50,469 nt of DNA from Algicola sp. (GTDB lineage Bacteria; Bacteroidota; Bacteroidia; Flavobacteriales; Flavobacteriaceae): positions 1-50,469 of the forward strand of contig JAAEZI010000009.1 in NCBI GenBank assembly GCA_018222915.1. Direction: 5' to 3'. The position numbers and the translations under genes were made by a program. A model generated the notes under the pieces. That model worked only from the letters and a program-made list of their open reading frames with translations, was not told the origin of the DNA and ran no database searches. Below are positions 17,601 to 25,588 of this stretch, piece by piece; positions within the stretch are counted from its first letter, which is position 1; each line of letters starts with the position of its first letter.

Positions 17601-20369
17601 GATAAAACGGTTGCTTTTCAAAACAGCACAAATCCGCAAACGATTGTCGCGAGGGTTCAGAATATTACAGATATCGATTGTTACGATACTACATCGTTCA
17701 TCATTGAAGTAGGTACAAACCCTGTATTTAATGCACCTACCGATTGGTTTGTATGTGACGATATTGCCAATGACGGCAGTGAGACGTTCGATTTGAGTAT
17801 GAAAGCAAATGAAATAGCAGAAGGAATAACTGAGACACTAGATATTTCCTTTTATACCAGTCTGGCTGATGCAGAAAATTTAAGTAACCCCTTACCTACT
17901 ATTTATACCAATGTAACAAACCCACAGCAACTATTTGCTGTAATCGATAATGGTACCATTTGTAATTCTATTGCCAGTTTTGAGTTGAATGTCATTCAAG
18001 TACCTGAAGTGAACTTAGCACTACCAATTGTGATGTGTGATGATAATTATGACGGCATCGTTGAATTCGACCTCACACAATCTGAATTCGAAATTCTAGA
18101 CGTGAGACAAGACGATATTACGGTGACCTATTTTGAATCCGTGGCAGACCTTGAAACTGACAACAATCTCATAGCAGATCCAGCACACTATACCAACACG
18201 AGTAATCCGCAAACTGTTTATGTTAAAGTGACGAACACTATTTCGAATTGCTATGCGGTCATACCTGTGGATCTTATTGTGAATCTTCCTCCTATAATCA
18301 ATGATTTTATAAGCTATGACATTTGTGATAATGCCGACAGTAGTTTTGACTTGAGCATTATTGAATCCATTGCTGTGGATGATACTTCGGATAAAGCCTT
18401 TAGTTTTTACAGTTCTTTGGCCGATGCTGAAACCCTATCAAATGCTTTAGATCCTAATTATACCTACAGCACTTTTAATGACACCATTTTTATTAGAGTG
18501 ACTCATACGATTACCGATTGCTCTGCCATTTACAGTTTCAACTTAATGGTAAACCCATTACCAATCGCCAATCAACCTGATGATTTACAAGCATGTGACG
18601 ATAGCGCTAATGACGCTGTTGAAAGTTTTAATTTATCAAATCAAGCGCCTCAAATATTAGGAAATCAATCAAGTACAAACTTTACTGTAAGCTATCATTT
18701 AAACGCATTAGATGCTCAAAATGCTTCCAATCCGTTACCTGATAATTATACAGGTAATCACGGGCAAACCATATTTGTTCGCGTCGAAAACAACGCGACA
18801 GGTTGCTTTAACACCACGCAATTTGATTTAATTGTAAATGCACACCCTAATAGCCCTAACCCATTGTTGATGTGCGATGACAATCCAGATGGTCTCACTA
18901 CTTTCGATTTAACACAATCTGAAATTGACTTGTTCAGCAGTAACAACCCAGATAATGTAATTAGCTATTTTGAATCCTTAGACGATTTACACAACGACCA
19001 AAATGTTATTTTAGATCCAACATCTTATGAAAACACATCGAATCCGCAAACCGTCTTTGTGAAGGTCTACAACACGATGGCTAATTGCTATGCTTTTGTA
19101 AACTTAGATTTAGAAGTAAATTTACCGCCTGCAATCAACGCTTTCAGTAGCTATCAAGCTTGTGAAACGGTGGATGGTACCATCGATTTAGGAAACATCA
19201 ATTCTGACTTGTTAGAGCAAACAGCTAATGTGCTAGTGAGCTATTATGCTTCTGAAACTGATGCTCTCAACCAAGTGAATGCTTTAGATAGCAGCTACAG
19301 TTATCAAAGTCATAACGACGTCTTGTACGCAAGAGTGGAATTTTCAACAACACATTGTTATACCATTCATGAATTCACCTTAGAGATCAACCCATTACCT
19401 ATCGCTAATCCACCTTCAGATTTGGAATCTTGTGATGATGATTATGATGGAATTTACAGTTTCGATTTAACACAGCAAAATGCTGAAATTCTCGGTTCTC
19501 AAAATCCCAATAATTATACAATTACCTATTATTTAGACCTTTTATTGGCGGAAGAAGGCGACTTAAGTATTGGTGATCAATATGAGGCTATGCATAACGA
19601 CACGATATATGCACGTATTGAAAATAATAACACAGGTTGTTATGATATCGCCCAATTTTCAACAATTATTTATGAAAGGCCTTTATTAGATATTGGTGAC
19701 CAAGTCATTTGTTTAGATAACTTGCCTTTATTAGTGAGTGCTAACACCAATCAATTAGGCGACAGCTACACGTGGTCAACAAATGAGACAACTCCTGAAA
19801 TTGAAATCACTGAAACAGGAGTCTATTCAGTAACCGTCACCTCTGCGAACGGATGTGAGACAACTGAAGTTTTTACCGTGTCGGAGTCTGAATCTGCTCA
19901 TATAGAAATCACTGAAACCGTTGACTTTTCAGACCCTAATAATATCACTGTAACTGTAAGCGGTATCGGGAATTACCTATATCAATTAGATAATAATGCG
20001 CCTCAGGAGTCGAATACTTTCGAAAACGTTAGTCTCGGTTATCACACCATCACTATTATTGATTTAAATGGTTGCAACGAAGTATCTAAAGAAATCGTCG
20101 TGATTGATGCGCCAAAATTTTTCACACCGAATAACGACTCATACTTTGATACTTGGCACATCACAGGTGTAGAAACCTTAACAGGTACTATGGTTTATAT
20201 TTATGATCGCTACGGAAAATTATTAAAAACATTAGATTCTAACGATAAAGGTTGGGATGGATTTTACAACGGTCATTTAATGCCTGCCAATGATTACTGG
20301 TTTGTTGCAGATGTTAAAAAAGGTGCTATTCAGTTTCAAGTAAAAGGTCATTTTTCTTTGCGTCTCTAA
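14691..20369 (+). CDS. giant T9SS type B adhesin-like protein: choice-of-anchor L domain plus 14 modules
   Basis: The longest gene here, 1892 residues. Signal peptide: MTYLQKSLNIFACLLCCIGS then AQQ. Residues about 55-270 are a choice-of-anchor L domain (FNSFAYFEQAGSDFPFENGI, LASEEYFGNFPCEYSDGFAF, HIKLVIADQTDRNYDSAVFI). An Ig-like segment follows (TYSWYLNNNLISGATQPTL). Residues 355-1673 are 14 consecutive modules of about 94 residues, most starting CDxDxDGxxxFDL and carrying a second Cys in a TGC(Y/F) context. Then come an Ig-like segment (from CLDNLP, 1674), a SprB-repeat-like segment (GIGNYLYQLDN) and the type B sorting domain (about 1808-1892: PKFFTPNNDSYFDTW, IYDRYGKLLKTL, HFSLRL). The structure suggests a long, calcium-stabilised surface stalk exported by the T9SS; the anchor or partner protein is not in the window. 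Confidence 0.9.
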   Translation: MTYLQKSLNIFACLLCCIGSAQQISINDSFSEQELVTNNLIQGCVEISNIESVVNGQINGFNSFAYFEQAGSDFPFENGIMLATGNAVSGGNVENTAVLNEGQTDWTTDADLEAALGISGTLNATSIEFNFISVANQIQFNYILASEEYFGNFPCEYSDGFAFLIKEAGTSDPYTNIAVIPGTTTPVNTNTIHDAIVGFCDASNEQFFEGYNLGDTNYNGRTTVMTASASIVPNVEYHIKLVIADQTDRNYDSAVFIEGNSFNATVDLGEDIQTCADTVTLNGNIENPLATYSWYLNNNLISGATQPTLDVTQSGTYQVVIEIPLSGSNCTIEDNVSVTLSSTQSAAAISDYAICDDISADGIETFDLSTKDSEVLASVPPSTYSISYYLSATDAENDTNPIAGTIQNSSNPQTIFIRIEDITNGCLAFQNFNLVVNPLPEFTQPTLLTVCDDAISDGFTTIDLSQLDNDITNNNPNLVVTYHHTLADASSVNNAIPMPYVNTNPNETLFVGITNTLTGCTSTTTLDIEVLNNPEINTDEHYLDACDSDHDGFANFDLTSVIDDVLEGLTGVNVSFHLTQEDASTGSNPIANDSNYANIEESVQIVFIRVEDQVTGCASTTPIELHTNLLLSATNIRNYSLCDEFNDGIEQFSLSNITLNIIGDLETIMGYDIDIAFYLTEEDRDNEVNAIDPNAPFEPTSTPQTLYITITSPTCQEVEDIELHLFPIVEFEPIDNQTVCDTDQDGFTLIDLTQYDILATNGQPDFTVTYFASEIDANENTNALPALYTNIQNPQQFYTRITFGETGCSDINSFEIEVLPAPSTNQASDIIICDDDMDGLFIVDLDTKIDELVNDTTDRVITFHNTLNDADNASNTISNTTIYTANTQTIFARIENTNTSCHTVESFEIIVNTLPEFSAISNYKICENESDGIGDFIFQTKDAEILNGQTGKEVLYFRNQNDADNNTNVIDKTVAFQNSTNPQTIVARVQNITDIDCYDTTSFIIEVGTNPVFNAPTDWFVCDDIANDGSETFDLSMKANEIAEGITETLDISFYTSLADAENLSNPLPTIYTNVTNPQQLFAVIDNGTICNSIASFELNVIQVPEVNLALPIVMCDDNYDGIVEFDLTQSEFEILDVRQDDITVTYFESVADLETDNNLIADPAHYTNTSNPQTVYVKVTNTISNCYAVIPVDLIVNLPPIINDFISYDICDNADSSFDLSIIESIAVDDTSDKAFSFYSSLADAETLSNALDPNYTYSTFNDTIFIRVTHTITDCSAIYSFNLMVNPLPIANQPDDLQACDDSANDAVESFNLSNQAPQILGNQSSTNFTVSYHLNALDAQNASNPLPDNYTGNHGQTIFVRVENNATGCFNTTQFDLIVNAHPNSPNPLLMCDDNPDGLTTFDLTQSEIDLFSSNNPDNVISYFESLDDLHNDQNVILDPTSYENTSNPQTVFVKVYNTMANCYAFVNLDLEVNLPPAINAFSSYQACETVDGTIDLGNINSDLLEQTANVLVSYYASETDALNQVNALDSSYSYQSHNDVLYARVEFSTTHCYTIHEFTLEINPLPIANPPSDLESCDDDYDGIYSFDLTQQNAEILGSQNPNNYTITYYLDLLLAEEGDLSIGDQYEAMHNDTIYARIENNNTGCYDIAQFSTIIYERPLLDIGDQVICLDNLPLLVSANTNQLGDSYTWSTNETTPEIEITETGVYSVTVTSANGCETTEVFTVSESESAHIEITETVDFSDPNNITVTVSGIGNYLYQLDNNAPQESNTFENVSLGYHTITIIDLNGCNEVSKEIVVIDAPKFFTPNNDSYFDTWHITGVETLTGTMVYIYDRYGKLLKTLDSNDKGWDGFYNGHLMPANDYWFVADVKKGAIQFQVKGHFSLRL
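15753..19709 (+). repeat. array of 14 tandem modules of about 94 codons
   Basis: 3957 bp encoding residues 355-1673 of the 1892-residue protein, divided by the recurring Cys-Asp start into 14 units (average 94 residues). Consensus by eye: CDDDxDGxxxFDLTxxxxxIL, then (V/I)(T/S)YYxSxxDAxxxxNxI, YTNTxNPQTIFVRVEN, xTGCYxxxxFxLxVNPLP. The D-x-D/N-x-D-G start resembles a calcium-binding loop. Units 10 and 13 lack it (CDNADSSFDL, CETVDGTIDL). At DNA level the units are clearly diverged, so this is old protein-level repetition and not a recent expansion. Confidence 0.9.
18036..19709 (+). repeat. super-repeat: two consecutive blocks of three modules, 837 bp each
   Basis: Modules 9-11 (18036-18872) and modules 12-14 (18873-19709) are each exactly 837 bp (279 codons) and match module by module. 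Both start MCDDN.DG...FDLTQSE, both have NTSNPQTV(Y/F)VKV, both pass through VNLPPxINxFxSYxxC into the degenerate second module, and both reach NPLPIANxPxDLxxCDD before the third. This indicates duplication of a three-module block. Confidence 0.85.
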
Positions 20370-20414
20370 GGACAATCTTAACACTTTTTTAGAAACACCA
20401 AGGTTATCTATATG

Positions 20415-20422
20415 TATCTTTG
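20415..20422 (+). promoter_or_regulatory. promoter -7 box (TATCTTTG) before the 772-residue T9SS protein
   Basis: TATCTTTG matches TAnnTTTG, ending 18 nt before the ATG at 20441, so the leader would be about 10 nt. It argues that the fourth large protein can be transcribed on its own and that the in-frame TTG at 20420, which lies inside the box, is not the start. Confidence 0.5.
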
Positions 20423-20440
20423 CAATCGGAAAAATTGCAA

Positions 20441-22759
20441 ATGAAAATAACTATTAAAATTATATGCCTTCTATTTACTTTGAGCCTTTCAAGTCAAAGT
20501 ATCACCGTAGATTCCCAAACTTATAGTGCTCAGGAATTGATTGAAGACATCTTAATTGATAGTGATTGTATTGATAATATTACAGTCACAAATGTGGTTG
20601 GTGGTGATTTTAATGGCTCCGATCAAAGCTTCGGTTATTTTGATGGCACTGGGACGAGCTTTCCTTTTAGCTCCGGAATTGTGATGAGTACAGGTCGATT
20701 ATCAAATGTGCCTGGTCCTAATAATTCTTTAAGTGACGATAATGCGCCAAACTGGGGAGGCGATAATGATCTTGAAAATGCCTTGAATGAATCGAATACT
20801 ACCAATGCTACCATTCTAGAATTCGATTTCACTTCCGTTGCTACGGAAATTAGCTTTCGATATATTTTTGCTTCAGAAGAATACCAAGAAGGCAATCCAA
20901 ATACTTGTCAGTATTCGGACTTATTTGGCTTTTTAATTCGACCAATTGATAATCAGCAGTATACTAATATTGCTCTCGTACCGGATACGCAAACGCCAGT
21001 AAAGGTCACTACGGTACATCCTGAAATCCCAGGTGGTTGTGAAGCTCAAAACGAAGCCTATTTTGACAGCTTTAATGGTGTGGATTCGCCCACCAATTTT
21101 AGTGGTCAAACCAAAGTATTAATCGCTACAGCGCAGGTTGTCCCTAACCAAACTTATCATGTAAAACTAGTCATTGCCGACGAGCAAAATTACAGATTTG
21201 ATTCAGCCGTGTTTTTAGAAGCAGGAAGTTTTAGGTTATCTACAGATTTAGGTCCTGATCGTCTTATTGCGAATGGTACCGCCTTATGCGGAGACGAAAC
21301 TTTCAACATCCAAACCAATGATCCTGGAGCGAATAACACCTATAAATGGTTTAAAGATGGTGTTGAAATTATTGGAGAAACTAGTCCGAATTTAGAGGTA
21401 AACGATGCTGGTGTTTATAATGTAGAAATTACGAAAAATGCCTGCGTGCTTTATGGTGAAATCACCATAGAATACGCACAGCTACCTGAATTATCTGATG
21501 CCATACTCATCGCCTGCGATCAAAACCAGGATGGCCTTACAACCTATAATTTATATGATGCTGCCAATGACATCACCGGAGGAAATGCGTCAATCACAGG
21601 GTTTTATACAACAATGACTGATGCTGAAGAGGAAAATAGTCCTATTCAAAATCCTGATAGCTTTAATAACAGTAGTCCTTTTCAAACTATTTATGTTCGT
21701 GCCGTCAATCAAGCCAACTGTGCTAGTATTGCCGAATTAGAATTACAAATTTCGAATAATACGATTACTGTACCTGATTTGGAAGTGTGCGATGATGATC
21801 ATGTTGATGGTATTTCAATCTTTAATCTCAACGACATTACGACATCCATAGCTGATCAAATTCCAGCAGATGCAAGCGTGACATTTTACGCATCTGAAAC
21901 CGATGCTTTTTCTGAAGATAATGGGTTGAGCAGTCCCTTTGAGAATACCATACCGTTCTCACAAACCCTTTTCGTAAAGGTTGAAAGTAATCAACAGTGT
22001 TACGCCATTTCAACTGTGAATTTAAAGGTCTTGTATACGCCACAACTAATGGAAGATGAAACGCTTATTTATTGCTTAAATAGTTTCCCAGACACCCTAC
22101 AATTACAAGGAGGCGTCCTGAATGATGCGCCTAACAACTATTATTATGAATGGTTGTTCAATGGTAATACCACAGCTGTCAATACCACATTTAATAACAT
22201 TAATGAACCTGGCGTTTATACTGTTATTGTCACCGATCCGAACGGCTGTTCTTCAAGTCGGAATATAACCGTATTGGCTTCCAATGAAGCCACGATTGAG
22301 AGTGTAGATATTACCATAGGACAAAACAACAATACCGTCAGTATTTCAGTAAATGGTGAAGGCGATTACGAATACGCCTTAGACGATTCCGAATTTCAGA
22401 ATGCTTCCGTTTTCACAGATGTCTCACCTGGTTTTCATACGGTGTTTGTCAATGACATTAATGGTTGTGGATTGATTGAGAAAACCATATCGGTTTTCGG
22501 TTTCCCTAAATTCTTTACACCCAATGGTGATCCTTTTCATGAACGTTGGCAAGTTTACGGTGTCAATTCAGAATTCAATGTCGGCACCGATATTAAGATT
22601 TTTAATCGCTACGGTAAATTATTGGCGCAATTCGATAATGAAAGTCCAGGTTGGGACGGGACTTTCAAAGGTCGTCCCTTACCCAGCGATGATTACTGGT
22701 TTGTTGTCACATTACCTAACGGCAGAACATTTACAGGTCACTTTGCGTTGAAACGTTAA
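20441..22759 (+). CDS. T9SS type B sorted protein: choice-of-anchor L domain plus two modules
   Basis: A 772-residue shorter relative of the 1892-residue protein. Signal peptide: MKITIKIICLLFTLSLSS then QS. A choice-of-anchor L domain covers about residues 45-270 (FGYFDGTGTSFPFSSGIVMS, IFASEEYQEGNPNTCQYSDL, HVKLVIADEQNYRFDSAVFL). An Ig-like segment (YKWFKDGVEIIGETSPNLEV) is followed by two modules at residues 359-544 (CDQNQDGLTTYNL, CDDDHVDGISIFNL), an Ig-like segment from CLNSFPD (545), a SprB-repeat-like segment (GEGDYEYALDD) and the type B sorting domain (about 689-772: PKFFTPNGDPFHERW, IFNRYGKLLAQF, HFALKR). Its C-terminal 230 residues are very close to those of the 1134-residue protein, which implies a shared secretion partner. 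Confidence 0.88.
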   Translation: MKITIKIICLLFTLSLSSQSITVDSQTYSAQELIEDILIDSDCIDNITVTNVVGGDFNGSDQSFGYFDGTGTSFPFSSGIVMSTGRLSNVPGPNNSLSDDNAPNWGGDNDLENALNESNTTNATILEFDFTSVATEISFRYIFASEEYQEGNPNTCQYSDLFGFLIRPIDNQQYTNIALVPDTQTPVKVTTVHPEIPGGCEAQNEAYFDSFNGVDSPTNFSGQTKVLIATAQVVPNQTYHVKLVIADEQNYRFDSAVFLEAGSFRLSTDLGPDRLIANGTALCGDETFNIQTNDPGANNTYKWFKDGVEIIGETSPNLEVNDAGVYNVEITKNACVLYGEITIEYAQLPELSDAILIACDQNQDGLTTYNLYDAANDITGGNASITGFYTTMTDAEEENSPIQNPDSFNNSSPFQTIYVRAVNQANCASIAELELQISNNTITVPDLEVCDDDHVDGISIFNLNDITTSIADQIPADASVTFYASETDAFSEDNGLSSPFENTIPFSQTLFVKVESNQQCYAISTVNLKVLYTPQLMEDETLIYCLNSFPDTLQLQGGVLNDAPNNYYYEWLFNGNTTAVNTTFNNINEPGVYTVIVTDPNGCSSSRNITVLASNEATIESVDITIGQNNNTVSISVNGEGDYEYALDDSEFQNASVFTDVSPGFHTVFVNDINGCGLIEKTISVFGFPKFFTPNGDPFHERWQVYGVNSEFNVGTDIKIFNRYGKLLAQFDNESPGWDGTFKGRPLPSDDYWFVVTLPNGRTFTGHFALKR
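21515..22072 (+). repeat. two tandem CDxDxDG modules within the 772-residue protein
   Basis: 558 bp encoding residues 359-544, exactly two units of 93 residues on average, starting CDQNQDGLTTYNL and CDDDHVDGISIFNL. Same unit type as in the two larger paralogues. Confidence 0.8.
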
Positions 22760-22829
22760 TTGATTAACTTTACCAATCGACCGATGAAACGGTTCCTCAT
22801 GTATTAAATATTCACCTTAAGGGCAAATA

Positions 22830-22845
22830 CTGAATAATTATTCAG
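22830..22845. promoter_or_regulatory. perfect 16-nt palindrome CTGAATAATTATTCAG upstream of uvrB
   Basis: Perfect dyad ending 10 nt before the uvrB ATG at 22856. It could be an operator for a repressor or an mRNA hairpin covering the initiation region. A second pairing is possible between TCACC (22812-22816) and GGTGA (22845-22849), which overlaps the dyad's last base. I see no TAnnTTTG box nearby, so the promoter itself is not located. Confidence 0.5.
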
Positions 22846-22855
22846 GTGATAACAT

Positions 22856-24862
22856 ATGAAATTCAAAGTCAAATCAGATTTTAAACCCACTGGCGATCAG
22901 CCTCAAGCCATTCGGCAATTAGTTGAAGGTATACAGACCAATGAAAAGTATCAAACCCTTTTGGGTGTGACTGGTTCTGGTAAAACCTTCACCGTGGCTA
23001 ATGTTATAGAAGAGGTACAACGACCAACTTTGGTACTGGCTCATAATAAGACCTTAGCGGCTCAGTTGTATTCGGAGTTTAAGCAATTTTTTCCTGATAA
23101 TGCTGTCGAATATTTCGTATCATACTATGACTATTACCAACCAGAAGCTTATATACCTGTGTCAGGCGTTTATATCGAAAAGGACCTTTCCATAAACGAG
23201 GAAATTGAAAAAATGCGATTGAGTACGACCTCTTCCCTATTATCTGGACGACGAGATGTGATTGTAGTGGCTTCGGTATCCTGTTTATACGGTATTGGGA
23301 ATCCCGTTGAGTTTCAAAAAAATGTCATTTCCCTAGAAATAGATCAGGAGATTTCAAGAACAGAATTATTACATCGCTTGGTTCAAAGTTTATATTCCAG
23401 AACTGAAGCGGAATTTAACCACGGAAATTTCCGTATTAAAGGTGATACAGTAGATGTATTCCCAAGTTATGCGGATGATGCTTTTCGGATTCATTTCTTC
23501 GGAGATGAAATTGAAGACATTGAACAATTCAATATTCAAACCAATGAAGTCATAGAGCATTATGACCGACTCAATATTTACCCAGCCAATATGTTTGTGA
23601 CCTCTCCTGATGTTTTGCAAGGAGCGATTCGCGAGATTCAAGACGACTTGGTCAAGCAATATGATTATTTCAAGGACATCGGTAAGCATTTGGAGGCTAA
23701 ACGTTTAAAGGAACGTACGGAATTTGATCTGGAAATGATCCGTGAATTGGGCTACTGCTCTGGTATCGAAAATTATTCAAGATACTTAGATGGCAGACTA
23801 CCAGGCACGCGACCATTCTGCTTACTCGATTATTTTCCTGATGATTACTTAATGGTCGTTGATGAAAGTCATGTCACGATCTCACAAGTGCATGCCATGT
23901 ATGGTGGTGATAGAAGTCGTAAGGAAAATCTTGTAGAATATGGTTTTCGGCTTCCTGCCGCCATGGACAACCGACCTTTAAAATTTGAAGAATTTGAATC
24001 CTTACAAAATCAAGTGATTTATGTAAGTGCGACGCCAGCCGATTATGAGCTTCAAAAAACGGATGGTATTTATGTAGAACAAGTGATTCGACCAACAGGC
24101 CTGCTGGATCCTATTATTGAAGTGCGCCCGAGTCTGAACCAGATCGATGACCTTATTGAGGAAATGCAACAGCGTATTGAGAAAGATGAGCGTGTATTGG
24201 TGACGACGCTCACAAAGCGAATGGCAGAAGAGCTCACCAAATATTTGGATCGCATTCAGATTAGATGTCGTTATATTCATAGTGATGTTGATACTTTAGA
24301 GCGTGTTGAAATCATGCAAGATTTAAGAAAGGGCTTATTTGACGTTCTCGTTGGAGTAAATCTCCTTCGTGAAGGCTTAGATTTGCCAGAAGTGTCTTTA
24401 GTGGCTATTTTGGACGCAGATAAAGAAGGTTTTTTACGTTCAACACGATCGTTAACTCAAACAGTAGGAAGAGCTGCTAGACACTTAAATGGAAAAGCCA
24501 TCATGTATGCGGATAAAGTGACCAACAGTATGCAAAAAACCATCGATGAGACCAATTATCGTAGAGAAAAGCAAATAGCCTATAATACCAAACACAATTT
24601 AACACCTAAGGCCTTAAATAAAAGCCTAGATAATGCTTTATCTAAGAATTCAGTGAGTACCTATAGTTATGAACTCGAAGCGGCCAAAGCTGCAGAGCCA
24701 GAAAGTGATTATTTATCCAAGAGTCAATTGGAGAAGAAAATAAAGGAAAAACGTAAAATGATGGAGCAAGCTGCTAAAGCTCTAGACTTTATAGTAGCAG
24801 CACAATTACGCGATGAGATCAAAGCCTATCAAGAGAAACTCGAAAAATTGAAGGTTTCTTAA
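22856..24862 (+). CDS. uvrB: excinuclease ABC subunit B
   Basis: Damage-verifying helicase-like subunit of nucleotide excision repair, which receives DNA from UvrA and recruits UvrC. The 668 residues are of usual length. Visible: the N-terminal SDFKPTGDQPQAI motif, Walker A GVTGSGKTFT (residues 37-46), the beta-hairpin region YYDYYQPEAYIP, Walker B/DEAH-like VVDESHVTI, helicase motif GVNLLREGLDLPEVSLV, motif VI QTVGRAARHLNGK, and the C-terminal UVR domain (KKIKEKRKMMEQAAKALDF...) that binds UvrC. It stands alone behind the T9SS cluster with a palindrome before its start, and overlaps the convergent TerB-like gene by 4 nt. Confidence 0.98.
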   Translation: MKFKVKSDFKPTGDQPQAIRQLVEGIQTNEKYQTLLGVTGSGKTFTVANVIEEVQRPTLVLAHNKTLAAQLYSEFKQFFPDNAVEYFVSYYDYYQPEAYIPVSGVYIEKDLSINEEIEKMRLSTTSSLLSGRRDVIVVASVSCLYGIGNPVEFQKNVISLEIDQEISRTELLHRLVQSLYSRTEAEFNHGNFRIKGDTVDVFPSYADDAFRIHFFGDEIEDIEQFNIQTNEVIEHYDRLNIYPANMFVTSPDVLQGAIREIQDDLVKQYDYFKDIGKHLEAKRLKERTEFDLEMIRELGYCSGIENYSRYLDGRLPGTRPFCLLDYFPDDYLMVVDESHVTISQVHAMYGGDRSRKENLVEYGFRLPAAMDNRPLKFEEFESLQNQVIYVSATPADYELQKTDGIYVEQVIRPTGLLDPIIEVRPSLNQIDDLIEEMQQRIEKDERVLVTTLTKRMAEELTKYLDRIQIRCRYIHSDVDTLERVEIMQDLRKGLFDVLVGVNLLREGLDLPEVSLVAILDADKEGFLRSTRSLTQTVGRAARHLNGKAIMYADKVTNSMQKTIDETNYRREKQIAYNTKHNLTPKALNKSLDNALSKNSVSTYSYELEAAKAAEPESDYLSKSQLEKKIKEKRKMMEQAAKALDFIVAAQLRDEIKAYQEKLEKLKVS

Positions 24863-25275
24863 TTATATTGCACCTTAAAGATATCTATCAAAAAGTCTGG
24901 TGGTACTATTTTATTCGGAAAACTTTCCATCAAATCCAAAACCCGATTGATAGATTCATGGCTAAGACCCATTCGCAATCCGAAGTTATGCAATTTGACT
25001 AATTCTTTATTAGAAATTTGATGATCGAGGTTCATTAATAAAACCAATCTATGAAATTGCACAATGCGTTCACTATGAGTTTTTAAATGTACATAGGTCA
25101 CAGGATGCTTGAACAAATAGTCAAAATCTTCTTTTGAAACTTCGAGTTGTTTGGCAATACTCGCCAAAAATTTATATTCAATGGATTTTATATTGTCATC
25201 AGTTTGTGCAAAAGCTATCATTTCTGATAATAAACTTAATTTTTCTACACGATTTATCATAGCTGAGGGATTCAT
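24859..25275 (-). CDS. TerB-like (tellurite-resistance B fold) cytosolic protein
   Basis: An all-helical protein of 138 residues without signal or membrane segment. SLLSEMIAFAQTDDNIKSIE followed by FLASIAKQLEVSKEDFDYLF has the 'ia.aDG.i...E...l..ia..l.is' pattern of TerB-like domains, and VLLMNLDHQISNKELVKLHN repeats it, but the usual DG is replaced by DD or DH, so metal binding is doubtful. Genes of this type occur widely in flavobacteria; the function is unknown. Its last 4 nt overlap the end of uvrB on the other strand. Confidence 0.65.
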   Translation of the reverse strand: MNPSAMINRVEKLSLLSEMIAFAQTDDNIKSIEYKFLASIAKQLEVSKEDFDYLFKHPVTYVHLKTHSERIVQFHRLVLLMNLDHQISNKELVKLHNFGLRMGLSHESINRVLDLMESFPNKIVPPDFLIDIFKVQYN

Positions 25276-25434
25276 GTGTTATACTTTTATAAATTTAATT
25301 AGTTTCTTTAGGTTATAATCCTTGATAATTTGTAGGTTGTCGAAAATTTGAATGCTATTCATCGTACTTTTCTTACTTTCATACAATATAACTTTACAAC
25401 ATATTGATTTTCATGTGTTTAAAAAATACTTACC

Positions 25435-25476
25435 GTTCATCGATTTTTTCATATTAAAATTTTATTATCGATGAAC
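25435..25476. repeat. 10-bp perfect inverted repeat GTTCATCGAT...ATCGATGAAC
   Basis: Arms at 25435-25444 and 25467-25476 with a 22-nt AT-rich loop. It may be an operator bound by a dimer at two half sites or a hairpin in a transcript. It is not followed by a clear T-run, so it is not a typical terminator. Confidence 0.5.
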
Positions 25477-25575
25477 TGCACATCACAAAATCATTTTATT
25501 TTATGTACTTTCGTTATATCAAAATGACAACCTGCTACAGTTCATAAAAAGTCGATTCATAAAAACGTTTTTTTG

Positions 25576-25588
25576 TTGATGACATCAA
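25576..25588. promoter_or_regulatory. dyad TTGATGACATCAA upstream of the DUF1456 gene
   Basis: Perfect 6-bp arms (TTGATG/CATCAA) around one central base, 45 nt upstream of the ATG at 25633. The compact shape is that of a transcription-factor operator. The regulator is unknown. Confidence 0.4.

Noticed and set aside
15753-19709. Regular repeats as a possible CRISPR array
   Set aside because: Units are about 280 bp, encode conserved protein modules in one frame and are diverged in DNA; no short exact repeats with spacers.
20420-20440. In-frame TTG start for the 772-residue protein
   Set aside because: The TTG is part of the TATCTTTG -7 box.
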